Shown: positions 19,357 to 27,359 of the stretch, one piece after another
Layout: every line of letters begins with the position of its first letter
Numbering within the stretch: position 1 is the first letter of the stretch
Assembly (NCBI GenBank): GCA_964392615.1
Contig: CAYMRB010000075.1
Location: 1 to 28,135, forward strand
Direction of reading: 5' to 3'
Source: CAYMRB01 sp964392615
Lineage (GTDB): Bacteria; Planctomycetota; UBA8108
DNA: 28,135 nucleotides
Translations under genes and position numbers: made by a program
Notes under the pieces: generated by a model
Told to the model about the DNA's origin: nothing
The model's input: the letters and a program-made list of their open reading frames with translations, nothing else
Databases searched by the model: none

Positions 19357-19896
19357 ATGGCGCGTGAAGCGATCATCCTGCTCGCTGCTGGCACGGACCG
19401 GCCCGGTATCGTCGACCGAATCTCCGGCGCGATCTTCGACGCCAGCTGCAACCTCGAGGACTCGCGCATGTCGATCCTCGGCGGCGAGTTCGCGCTGATG
19501 GTTCTCGTCACGGGCACGAACGACGGCCTCGCGTCGTTGCGTTCCCGGTTGGAGCCGATCGCGTCGGAGCTCGGGCTCGTCTGCGACGTCAAGCCGGCGG
19601 CGTCCCCTGATTCCGAGACGGACGCCGCTGCGGCGATCCCGTACCGCCTCCACGCGGTCGCGATGGATCACCCGGGCATCGTTCACAAGATCACGCACTT
19701 CCTGAAGGAGCGCGATGTGAACGTCGCGAGCCTCGAGTCGCGCGTGAGTCACGCTCCGTCGACCGGCACGCCGGTGTTCTCGCTCGAGCTCGAGATCCAC
19801 GTGCCCGCCGATCAGTCGATCGCTCGCCTGCGCTCGGAGGTGCAGGCGCTCGCGGAAGAGGACAACATCGACATCACGCTCGACGCCGCGGACTGA
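19357..19896 (+). CDS. Double-ACT-domain protein (GcvR-like)
   Basis: The 179-residue protein consists of two ACT domains, at about residues 4-80 (IILLAAGTDRPGIVDRISG) and 92-170 (LHAVAMDHPGIVHKITHFL), with no other domain. This is the layout of GcvR, the accessory repressor of the glycine cleavage system, which senses glycine through ACT domains. The RPG-I-V and HPG-I-V turns are the expected ligand-site signatures. No gcv gene or GcvA-type regulator lies nearby, so the regulatory target is open. The start at 19357 is preceded by AGG at about -6 to -8. It converges on the next gene with a seven-base gap. Confidence 0.88.
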   Translation: MAREAIILLAAGTDRPGIVDRISGAIFDASCNLEDSRMSILGGEFALMVLVTGTNDGLASLRSRLEPIASELGLVCDVKPAASPDSETDAAAAIPYRLHAVAMDHPGIVHKITHFLKERDVNVASLESRVSHAPSTGTPVFSLELEIHVPADQSIARLRSEVQALAEEDNIDITLDAAD

Positions 19897-19903
19897 GGGG
19901 CCG

Positions 19904-20458
19904 TCAGCGGCGGCGGGCCTTCGATTTGGATTTCGCCTTCTTCTTCTTCTGCCCCGACTGCCGCCCCTCGCCGCCGAAGGGCAGCAGGCTCGCGCCCCAG
20001 AAGAGCGCCATGTAGACGTTGCCGGCGAGGACGAAGACCGCCACTCCGATTCCGGTCACCGTCGGCAGCGCGATGATCGCGGCCTGCTGATCGCCGGTGA
20101 CGGGCAACGCGCCTCCGTCGGCTCGTACGAGCGCGCTCTCGCGTGGTTCAAGCTGCGCGTCGGCCCAGGTCTCGTGGGGCGCCAGCTCGCGGAAGTGCCA
20201 GTACGACGTGGCCGTACCGACGCCGAGCGCCAGGACGCCGATGCCGAGAAGCAGCACCGTGACGTGCTTGCGGCTCGGGATGACATGGAAGATCGCCAGC
20301 AGGAACACCACCAGCGCCGCGATGCCGAGGCAGAACGTCACGAGGCCGCCGTACCCGCTGTGGTAGAGATCGAGGCCGATCTTGCGCTCCTGGTAGAAAC
20401 GCGCGTCGAGCCCGAATACGTACGACAGGAACGAGACTCTCTCTTCACCGCCAGCCAT
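19904..20458 (-). CDS. Membrane protein of unknown function with Lys/Arg-rich tail
   Basis: The 184-residue protein has three predicted membrane helices: about residues 37-60 (TFCLGIAALVVFLLAIFHVI), 67-85 (VTVLLLGIGVLALGVG) and 130-155 (LPTVTGIGVAVFVLAGNVYMA). A roughly 40-residue loop lies between the second and third. The last 20 residues are almost all Lys, Ser, Ala and Arg (KKKKAKSKSKARRR), a strongly basic and probably cytoplasmic tail that could touch nucleic acid or phospholipid. I recognise no family. The ATG at 20458 lies 31 bases after the rpiB stop on the same strand, so the two are probably co-transcribed. Confidence 0.8.
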   Translation of the reverse strand: MAGGEERVSFLSYVFGLDARFYQERKIGLDLYHSGYGGLVTFCLGIAALVVFLLAIFHVIPSRKHVTVLLLGIGVLALGVGTATSYWHFRELAPHETWADAQLEPRESALVRADGGALPVTGDQQAAIIALPTVTGIGVAVFVLAGNVYMALFWGASLLPFGGEGRQSGQKKKKAKSKSKARRR

Positions 20459-20489
20459 CGGATTGCTCGTAGGCTCGATTTCCCGCGGG

Positions 20490-20954
20490 CTACTCGGGCG
20501 CCCTGAGGTACTGCTTCTCGATCTCGAGAACCTTGTTCAGCCGCCTCGCGTGTCGCCCTCCGGCCGCGAACTTCGCCGCGACGTAGGTCCGGACGATCTC
20601 GCACGCCAGCGCGGGGCCGACGACCCGCTCGCCGAGGCACAGCACGTTCATGTCGTCGTGCTCGACGCCTTGGCGCGCGGAGTAGGTATCGTGGCAGACG
20701 CCGGCGCGCAGTCCCGGATGCTTGTTGACCGCGATGCAGACCCCGACCCCGCTGCCGCACACGAGCACGCCTCGGTCGGCGCGTCCCTGCTTCAGCGCCG
20801 CTGCCATCTCGACGGCGAAGTCCGGGTAGTCGTCCTTCGGGTCGAACTCCAGCGCACCGAGCTCGATCGCTTCGACGCCTCGGTCGCGCAGATCGCGCAC
20901 GATTTCCCGCTTGAGGTGGAATCCGGCATGGTCACCGGCAACGGCGATGCGCAC
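20490..20954 (-). CDS. rpiB: Ribose-5-phosphate isomerase B
   Basis: The 154-residue enzyme interconverts ribose 5-phosphate and ribulose 5-phosphate in the pentose phosphate pathway (cytoplasm). Signatures: MRIAVAGDHAGFHLK with Asp8-His9, the catalytic Cys66 in VLVCGSGVGV, His88 in GVCHDTYSA, and His99/Asp100-Asp-Met-Asn103 in the second substrate loop. Length matches the family. The start codon is GTG (20954-20952), supported by AAGGAG ten bases upstream and by the conserved N-terminal strand. It leads a likely two-gene unit with the following membrane protein. Confidence 0.96.
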   Translation of the reverse strand: MRIAVAGDHAGFHLKREIVRDLRDRGVEAIELGALEFDPKDDYPDFAVEMAAALKQGRADRGVLVCGSGVGVCIAVNKHPGLRAGVCHDTYSARQGVEHDDMNVLCLGERVVGPALACEIVRTYVAAKFAAGGRHARRLNKVLEIEKQYLRAPE

Positions 20955-21312
20955 GACGGCTGAACTCCTTGTTCGCGTTCTGGAGGGACTTCTCGCGCGG
21001 ACTATACCCGCGCCCGAGCAGGAAGGAAACCGAGCGTGTCATGCGCGGGCGTTTTTCCGCCGAGCCGCGCCCGAGCGGGGCGTCCGGATCGGCGCGCCGA
21101 GCAGGTTCGTGAGTTGTCGGGGGAGCCGCCATCGTCACGCGGGTGTTGTTTGCAGAATGCTAGGTGTCAATTCGGGTTACGACTTCTCGAAACCGCGCTT
21201 GGCATAGACATTTATCGGTCGATCGGCATGATACAATCACTATCTGGTGTGTCGGTGTGGGTGTCTTTCTTGGTACCCGAACGTATGACAAACGTTCGGC
21301 CTCGCACCGCTC
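20955..21312. other. Intergenic contig end left of the scaffold gap
   Basis: From 20955 to the N run there is no convincing gene. The last ~150 bases (21150-21300) are visibly less GC-rich than the rest. They contain a TACAAT hexamer at 21232-21237 and TAGACA at 21205-21210, but the 21-bp spacing is too long for a normal sigma-70 promoter. The inverted repeat at 21277-21299 is listed separately. The promoter of rpiB and possibly that of the downstream surface operon should lie here. Confidence 0.5.
21277..21299. repeat. Perfect 8-bp inverted repeat with 7-base spacer
   Basis: CCGAACGT at 21277-21284 and ACGTTCGG at 21292-21299 are exact reverse complements around ATGACAA. There is no T-run on either side, so an operator or a small RNA hairpin is more likely than an intrinsic terminator. 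Confidence 0.6.
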
Positions 21313-21322
21313 NNNNNNNNNN
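21313..21322. other. Ten-N scaffold gap
   Basis: Ten N mark a join between two contigs of unknown true distance. The gap removes the start of the lipoprotein gene that follows and makes the linkage between the left and right parts of the window conditional on the scaffolding. Confidence 0.99.
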
Positions 21323-22508
21323 CCGTGGGCGGGCCACGGCCAGAGGTGGCCGGGCCGGCGCCCGCCGCCGGCGCGCCCGGTGGCCTCGCGCGACGACATG
21401 GTTGGTCGGGTCGCTTCTCGCCGGGGCGTTGGCCTCCGGCTGTGCGACGGCCCCCGCCGATCCTGACTACCCCGCCGGTGCGCCGCTGCCGTACCACGTC
21501 GGCGTCTACGCGCACGCCGATTGGGGCGGGCCGCCGGCCGGCGTGAGCGCGCCGGACGCGGTCGGATACGATATGCCGCCGCAAGCCGTGCTCGCGGATC
21601 TCGCGCGCGCGCTCGAGGCCCGCGGCGTGTTTGCGCGCGTGGAGCCGCTCGCCGCGACCAGCACGGAGCAAGCCCTCGCCGAGGGCCGGCACCTCGATTT
21701 CGTCCTGTCGGCCCGACTCGCGGCGCGGCGGACGTTCGACGAGCCGGAGATCCATGCCGGCTGGGCGACGCTCGAGGTCTTCACCTGGCTCTTCGGCGGC
21801 ATCCCGTCGTGGTTCGTGCCGACGATTCAGTATCCGACGGACGCCGAGATGTCCGTCGAGACGCTCGACATGAACCAGCCTCGCGTGCGCGGCTGGCTCG
21901 AAGCGGCAGCGGGCGAGGACGGGGCCAGCGAGCCGGCGCCGACGCTCGACCAGGAGTTCACCGCGCGGTCGCTGACCGGCGACTCGAGCCTGTACGAGCG
22001 GGCCGACTTCACGGACGACATCGAGCAGTACCTGTGGACGATCATCGTACCGCCGATGCTCCTCGTGCCGGGCAACGCCGAGCGCTGCAGCGCGTCGCTG
22101 ACCGGTGAGGTCAACGACGACCTCTGGGGTCAGATCGCTCGCGGCTTGAAGGCGCGTTTGATCGACGACGACCGAGTCAAGCCGCTGCGCGTCGTCTTCC
22201 GTCCGTCGCCGGATGATCCGTCGCTGGTGATTCTCGACATCTACTCCGAGGGCGGCGCGCCGCTCCGCGTGATGGACCTGCACCGTCGCCAGGTCGGAGG
22301 CACCGCTCAGCGGTACCACTGGAAGGCGGACGCGGCGGCCATCGAGTCGGCCAACACGGCGCTGGCCGGCGGGACGGCGGGGAAGGCGCGCGTCGAGCAC
22401 GCCGTGCCGCTCGTGCCCGGCGACAACTTGATCACGGTTCGAGCCCTGCGATCGGATGGCGTTCGCGTCTCCCGGTCCTGGGTCATCCGGAACGAGGGAG
22501 AGGAATGA
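21323..22508 (+). CDS. Lipoprotein of unknown function (5' end lost in scaffold gap)
   Basis: The frame is open directly out of the gap: a very Arg-rich stretch, a hydrophobic core (TTWLVGSLLAGALASGC) and a lipobox ASGC, so the lipid-attached Cys is encoded near 21440. No ATG or GTG start lies in frame after the gap. The ATG at 21398 is out of frame, so the true start is in or before the gap. The mature part (about 355 residues) begins with a small alpha/beta domain (LPYHVGVYAHADWG; LADLARALEARGVFARVEPL), as in periplasmic proteins that read a short peptide or sugar. It ends with a beta domain (VPLVPGDNLITVRALRSDGVRVS). It overlaps the next gene by four bases (ATGA). I recognise no family. 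Confidence 0.82.
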
Positions 22509-25500
22509 GCGCGCAACACTCCCGACAGCCCGTCAGCCGCCTGCTGCGGCGCATCGCGGGCCTCCTGCTGCTCGTCTGGACGACGTCGTTCCTCGCGGGC
22601 TGCAACGCGGGCGTCATCGGTATCGCGGTCTGGCTCGCGCTCGAGGACGACGACGGCCGCCGTCATGCGCTGGTCGGCACCGGAACGAGCGACGCGGCTG
22701 TTCTCTTCGAGGGCACCGAGAACAACCGTACGCAGCCCGATCAGACGATCCTGATCGTGCGACTCGTCGACGCCGGCATGGTGCCGGCGCAGCTGCGGAT
22801 CGAACGCGAGCTAGCCGACGGCAGCTTTGTGCCGATTACGTTCACCGCGCCGTTCGCCGGCACTGACGAGGGCGACGGCGTCATCGGCGGCCTGGCGACG
22901 TCGGGCGGCGGCGTCCGGCATCTGATCGGCTGGAACGCGGTCGCCGACCTCGGCGGAACGCAGTTCCAGAACGTCACGCTGCGGCTGACGCCGAGCGGTG
23001 AGGATCCGCAGTCGGTCATCGTCACCGTCGGCGTCGGCAACGATCCGCCGAGTATCGAGGACCTGCAGTTCGTGCAGCTCGACGACGGCAGCGTGACGAT
23101 TCAGGTCACGCTCGCGGACTCGGCGGAGGATCCGGTCGACCTCGACGTGCGCGTGTCGACCGAGATCGATGCGCCCGTCGACGACGACTTCGGGGCGATC
23201 ACCACCGAGTTCCCGACGACGACGCTCGCGAGCAGCATCGACGGTCGGCAGAACGACGTCCTGTGGCTCGTCGTCACCGATCTCGGCGCCGCCGATCGCG
23301 ACGTGCGCGTACGCCTCGTACCGCGTGACCTCGTCGGCGCCGCGACCGAGGGTGTCGGCGATACCGTCGAGCGCGCGCTCTTCATCGACGCCAATCGGCC
23401 GCCGACGGTCCAGATGGTCCGGGTCGGTGGTCGGCCGGAGCCGGCGCGTCGCCGAGGTGTGGGCGTGACGTTCGACCTGCTCGACCCGGAATCGAACGAC
23501 AGCGACGTGATCGTCCAGTGGGCGTTCGAGGGGGACACGATCCCGGACCTGCCCCCTGAGCTCGACGACCCTGCAGCCCGCGACCTGCTTCTCGCGTCGC
23601 CGGATGAGCGACGTGCGCTTCGGATCGCCACGCTGCGACCGGACCCGCTGTCGGGCGCTGTCGAGATGCCGCTCGAGCCGGACGCTCTCGGCGCCGACGA
23701 GGTGCTCGCGACCTGGATTCGGCACACGGCGCAGCTGCGCGGGCTCGGGGAGCTCCGCGGCAAGCGCGTGACTCTCGAGACCAACGAGGGCATCGTCGAA
23801 CGCGTGATCTGCGGCTACTCCGCGCGACGCGGTGTGTTGACCGTCGCAGAGCCGTTCGACCCGCCGGCGACACCTGGCGATCGGCTGACGATTGACCTCG
23901 GTGGCGTCCAGCGCTTGCGCGCCGACCCCTACGGCGTGCGGCACACGGTGCTGTGGGCGACCGACGTGGACGCGCCGGGCGGCGGAGACGTCGTGATGTG
24001 GATCACGCCGTTCGATCGCGTCATCGTCGATCCGGCCGACGACGGCGCCGGTTGCGCCGACGGTTTCCCGTTCCCGACGCAGAACGCGTTGGCCGGCGGG
24101 CGCGGCGCCCCGCGGGACGCGGTCGACGAGTTCGAGCTCAGCGGTCCGTTCGGCGAGCGCGGCGTTCAAGTGCTGCCGTTGGCGCCGGTCGATCAGCCGC
24201 GTGCCGTCGATGTCGGCGACCTCGACGGCGACGGCAACCTCGACATCGCCGTCGCATCGCGCGGGGCGCGGTCGCTGATGCTTTTCTTCCAGCACGTTCC
24301 CGGCAGTTTCGATGTGCTGCGACTTCTCGACGCGCGCATCGGCGAGCCGACCGACGTCATCATCGAAGACCTCGACGGCGACGGTGACCTCGACGTCGCC
24401 GTGAGCTCCGAAGCGTTCACGACGGATGCGGTGCCCGAAGAGGAGGTCCCGGCGTTCAATTATCCGGGTTCGGTGCTCCTCTACCTGCAGGCGGAAGGCA
24501 ACGACTTCATCGCCGACCGCGTATCGGTGACGACCGGTGACGATCTGATGCTGCCGTCGGCAGTCGTCGCGGGTGACCTCGATGGCGACGGTGACGCAGA
24601 CCTCGTTGCGAGCGACGCGGCCGACGACGGCAGCGCGCTGACCCTGTTCTTCCGCGAGGGCGGACCGTCGTCCGGCGGTTGCGCCGAGCTGGACTCCGGC
24701 TACTCCGCGTGCACTCTCGATCGCGCTGGCGCGATCAGCGGCGGCACGCGGGACGTCGCGCTCGCCGACGTCGACGGAGATGGACGGGACGATCTCGTGA
24801 CCGGCTACCAGGGCGGACTGACCGTATTCTGGCAGGACGGCGCGGGCGAGTTCGGCGCCGCGTCGACCGAGGTTGTCATGGCCGATGCCGACCTCGCTTC
24901 CGTCGAGGTCATCGACGTCGACGGTGACATGCGACTCGACCTCGTCGTCGCCGACACCGCCGGACGCTCTGTCGTCGTCGTGCGCCAAGCTGACGCGCGG
25001 CTATTCGAGGTGCTCGATCCGCTCCTGCCGATCAGCGAGGCTCGCGCGGACCTGGAAGTCGCGGACCTCGACGGCAACGGCGCCGATGATCTCGTGATCG
25101 CGGACCCCGGCGGCGAGTCCGGCGTCGTCACGGTTTGCCTCTCCGACGGAGCTCTCGGGTTCTCCTGTGACTCCCTCGGGCGCATGACCGACGGCGTGAA
25201 CATGCCCGCGGGCATCGCCGCTGGCGACGTCGATGGCGACGGCCTTCTCGACGTCGTCTCCGCTGACGACGGCAGCCTGGAGGTCGCGATCTTCCTGCAG
25301 GCGCAGCCGGCGACCTTCCCGAACCTCGGGACGGTCATCGCTGCGCTGCCCGCGGGTAGCCACCCGAGCTCGATCGCGCCGGCCGACTTCGACGGCGACG
25401 GCGATCTCGACCTGGCCGTTGTCGGGCCGATGAGCGGCGAGGCGACGCTCCTTCTGCAAGAGACGTCGGGCGTTTTCGCGGCGCAGTCGATCGACCTGTT

Positions 25501-26434
25501 CGGCGGCACCGAGTCCGCCGGCCCCGCGGCGATCGTCGCAGGCGATATCGACGGCGATGGTCGCGCTGACCTCGCGACTGCGAACATGATCTCGGACGAC
25601 GTCCTGGTCGCGTTGCAGGATGAGGACGGCCGATTCCGCGCTCGACGCACCGTGTTGGCGGTCGCCGACGAGGGAGCGATGCGCAATCCGCAGACGGTCG
25701 CGCTTGCCGACGTCGACGGCGACGGGCGTGTCGACGTCCTGGCGGCCGGGCGGTTCTCGCAGGACGTCCTCTGGTTCCGGCAGATCGATCCCGGAGAGGG
25801 CACGGTGGCCGCATTTGCCGATCCCGTTCCGTTGCCGTTGGAGACGGGCACGGGTCCGTTGGCCATCCGCACGGGCGATCTCGACGGAGACGGCCGCGTC
25901 GACGTCGTTGCCGGAGCGCACTCGAGCGGCGGCGTCGCGGTCTGGTTGCAGAACGAGACGCGCGGCGAGTTTTCGGTCGTTCCCGTGACGTTCGCCGACA
26001 ACGCGTATCCGACCGACATCGAGCTCGCGGACTACGACGGCGACGGCGACCTCGACATCGCCGCCGCGAACCTCGAGCTGCGGTCGCTGGTCGTCCTGTC
26101 GCAGACGACGGGGGCGGACTTCGACATCGTCGAGGTCGACGAGCTCACGTGGCGCGCGTCGACGGGACTCGCGTCGGCGGACATCGACCTCGACGGTCGA
26201 CCGGATCTCGTGATGTCAGCGGCCGAGCCCGGCGCGCTGCACGTGGTTCTGTCCGGCGGCGATGACGGCTTCCTCGAGCCGCAGACATTGGAACGAAACG
26301 ACGTCGACTCCGACGCGGCGATCTTCTTGCCCGTGGCGGTCGAGGCGTTCGACCTCGACGGCGATGGCGAGAAGGACCTCGTCACCGTGAACCGTTTCTC
26401 GAACGACGTGACCGTCTTCTGGGGCCGTCGATGA
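22505..26434 (+). CDS. Large FG-GAP/VCBS-repeat lipoprotein
   Basis: The 1309-residue protein has a lipoprotein signal with lipobox LAGC (Cys33). GGAGAGG precedes the ATG, which overlaps the upstream stop. Residues about 45-560 are beta-sandwich-like segments divided by PP turns (NDPPSIEDLQFVQLDDGSV; NRPPTVQMVRV). From about residue 568 to the end there are fourteen FG-GAP/VCBS-like units, each with a calcium loop of the DxDGDGxxD kind (for example DLDGDGNLD, DVDGDGRDD, DYDGDGDLD, DLDGDGEKD); enough for two seven-bladed propellers. One loop is altered (DVDGDMRLD) and one has DIDLDGRPD. Such proteins are surface or periplasmic binding platforms. It is the middle gene of a tight three-gene cluster. 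Confidence 0.92.
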   Translation: MSAQHSRQPVSRLLRRIAGLLLLVWTTSFLAGCNAGVIGIAVWLALEDDDGRRHALVGTGTSDAAVLFEGTENNRTQPDQTILIVRLVDAGMVPAQLRIERELADGSFVPITFTAPFAGTDEGDGVIGGLATSGGGVRHLIGWNAVADLGGTQFQNVTLRLTPSGEDPQSVIVTVGVGNDPPSIEDLQFVQLDDGSVTIQVTLADSAEDPVDLDVRVSTEIDAPVDDDFGAITTEFPTTTLASSIDGRQNDVLWLVVTDLGAADRDVRVRLVPRDLVGAATEGVGDTVERALFIDANRPPTVQMVRVGGRPEPARRRGVGVTFDLLDPESNDSDVIVQWAFEGDTIPDLPPELDDPAARDLLLASPDERRALRIATLRPDPLSGAVEMPLEPDALGADEVLATWIRHTAQLRGLGELRGKRVTLETNEGIVERVICGYSARRGVLTVAEPFDPPATPGDRLTIDLGGVQRLRADPYGVRHTVLWATDVDAPGGGDVVMWITPFDRVIVDPADDGAGCADGFPFPTQNALAGGRGAPRDAVDEFELSGPFGERGVQVLPLAPVDQPRAVDVGDLDGDGNLDIAVASRGARSLMLFFQHVPGSFDVLRLLDARIGEPTDVIIEDLDGDGDLDVAVSSEAFTTDAVPEEEVPAFNYPGSVLLYLQAEGNDFIADRVSVTTGDDLMLPSAVVAGDLDGDGDADLVASDAADDGSALTLFFREGGPSSGGCAELDSGYSACTLDRAGAISGGTRDVALADVDGDGRDDLVTGYQGGLTVFWQDGAGEFGAASTEVVMADADLASVEVIDVDGDMRLDLVVADTAGRSVVVVRQADARLFEVLDPLLPISEARADLEVADLDGNGADDLVIADPGGESGVVTVCLSDGALGFSCDSLGRMTDGVNMPAGIAAGDVDGDGLLDVVSADDGSLEVAIFLQAQPATFPNLGTVIAALPAGSHPSSIAPADFDGDGDLDLAVVGPMSGEATLLLQETSGVFAAQSIDLFGGTESAGPAAIVAGDIDGDGRADLATANMISDDVLVALQDEDGRFRARRTVLAVADEGAMRNPQTVALADVDGDGRVDVLAAGRFSQDVLWFRQIDPGEGTVAAFADPVPLPLETGTGPLAIRTGDLDGDGRVDVVAGAHSSGGVAVWLQNETRGEFSVVPVTFADNAYPTDIELADYDGDGDLDIAAANLELRSLVVLSQTTGADFDIVEVDELTWRASTGLASADIDLDGRPDLVMSAAEPGALHVVLSGGDDGFLEPQTLERNDVDSDAAIFLPVAVEAFDLDGDGEKDLVTVNRFSNDVTVFWGRR

Positions 26435-26441
26435 GAGAGAG

Positions 26442-27356
26442 ATGACGATGCTGGGAAGAAATCGACGACTCCGAATAGCGTGCCTCGTGGCTCTGATGGC
26501 CGGATGGGCCTGGGCGGGTAACCTCTGCGCGCAGGACGATCCGACCGTCGGCGCGCCGGTCTCCCTGCAGGCGTGTCAGATCGCGTACGGTGATGCGACG
26601 AGCGAGGTCGAGCTCACGTGGACGAATATCCAGTCGTACGTGGCGATCGAGATCCTCGACGGCGATACCATCGTCACGACGGTCGACGGCGCGGCGCAAT
26701 CGGCCGCCCTCGACGGGCTGAGCGTCGGCACGCACGACTTCGGCGTGCGCGGGACGGTTGACGATGTCGTCTCCGACACGACGGTCGTGGCGTTCGAGGT
26801 GCTCGACGCATCGCCGGTCACCGAGCCCGTTGCGAATCTCGTCTGCGAGCTCTACGTCGAAGGCGGCGGCACGCTTTACCTCGAGTGGGAGCTCGGCGCC
26901 GACGAGTGGCTGAGCGGCGCGCTCGAGGTCGACGGAAGCGAGGTCGCGGCATTCGATGGCGGCACCAGCCTCATGGTCGAAGGGCTCGGGGGCGAGCCGG
27001 GGGACGTTGCGTTGTACTTCAAGAACGCCGCCGGGTATCGGTCGGAGGCGCTCACGCCGGACTGCCCGGTGCGCGTGCCCGTGTTCCGCCGCGGGGACTG
27101 CGACGACGACGGGGTCGTGACGATCAGCGATCCGATCGTCGAGTTGCGGCACCTCTTCATGGGCGGTCGCCGCTTCTACTGCGACGACGCGTGCGACGCG
27201 AACGACGACGGAGCGATCGACCTGACCGACGCGATCGTCATCCTGCAGTACCTGTTCGGCGGTGGCGCGCCGCCTGGAGCTCCGGGCGTCGACGTGTGCG
27301 GACCGGACGTCGAGCCGGATCACCTCGGTGGCGTCTGCCGCTGCCCGGCCGCGTGA
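26442..27356 (+). CDS. Secreted two-beta-domain protein with C-terminal dockerin
   Basis: The 304-residue product starts seven bases after the FG-GAP gene, with GAGAGAG before the ATG. Residues 1-30 are a signal peptide ending LCA-Q. Residues 40-122 and 128-210 are two similar beta-sandwich domains, each starting with a V-x-x-L-x-C-type strand (VSLQACQIAYG; VANLVCELYVE) and reading like fibronectin-III or Ig folds. Residues 216-286 form a dockerin-type EF-hand pair (GDCDDDGVVTISD, DANDDGAIDLTD) ending LFGGGAPPGAP, the same module style as in the protein at the left edge. The tail is Cys-rich (CGPDV...GVCRCP). It is expected to be exported and calcium-binding, perhaps docking to its operon neighbours. 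Confidence 0.87.
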   Translation: MTMLGRNRRLRIACLVALMAGWAWAGNLCAQDDPTVGAPVSLQACQIAYGDATSEVELTWTNIQSYVAIEILDGDTIVTTVDGAAQSAALDGLSVGTHDFGVRGTVDDVVSDTTVVAFEVLDASPVTEPVANLVCELYVEGGGTLYLEWELGADEWLSGALEVDGSEVAAFDGGTSLMVEGLGGEPGDVALYFKNAAGYRSEALTPDCPVRVPVFRRGDCDDDGVVTISDPIVELRHLFMGGRRFYCDDACDANDDGAIDLTDAIVILQYLFGGGAPPGAPGVDVCGPDVEPDHLGGVCRCPAA

Positions 27357-27359
27357 CCG

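Noticed and set aside
21199..21215. Possible sigma-54 promoter (TGGCAT ... TTTA)
   Set aside because: The -12 GC pair is absent, so the match is not meaningful.
21036..21322. Start of the lipoprotein gene placed upstream of the N run
   Set aside because: Frame continuity across unknown bases is arbitrary, and the sequence before the gap does not look coding.
22811..24988. Minus-strand 725-codon open frame opposite the FG-GAP gene
   Set aside because: Antisense of regular Asp/Gly-rich repeats gives long open frames; no start signal or recognisable domain.
24200..26400. Regularly spaced GC-rich repeats that might look like a CRISPR or satellite
   Set aside because: Spacing is irregular and the repeats translate in frame as calcium loops of FG-GAP units, so they are protein repeats.
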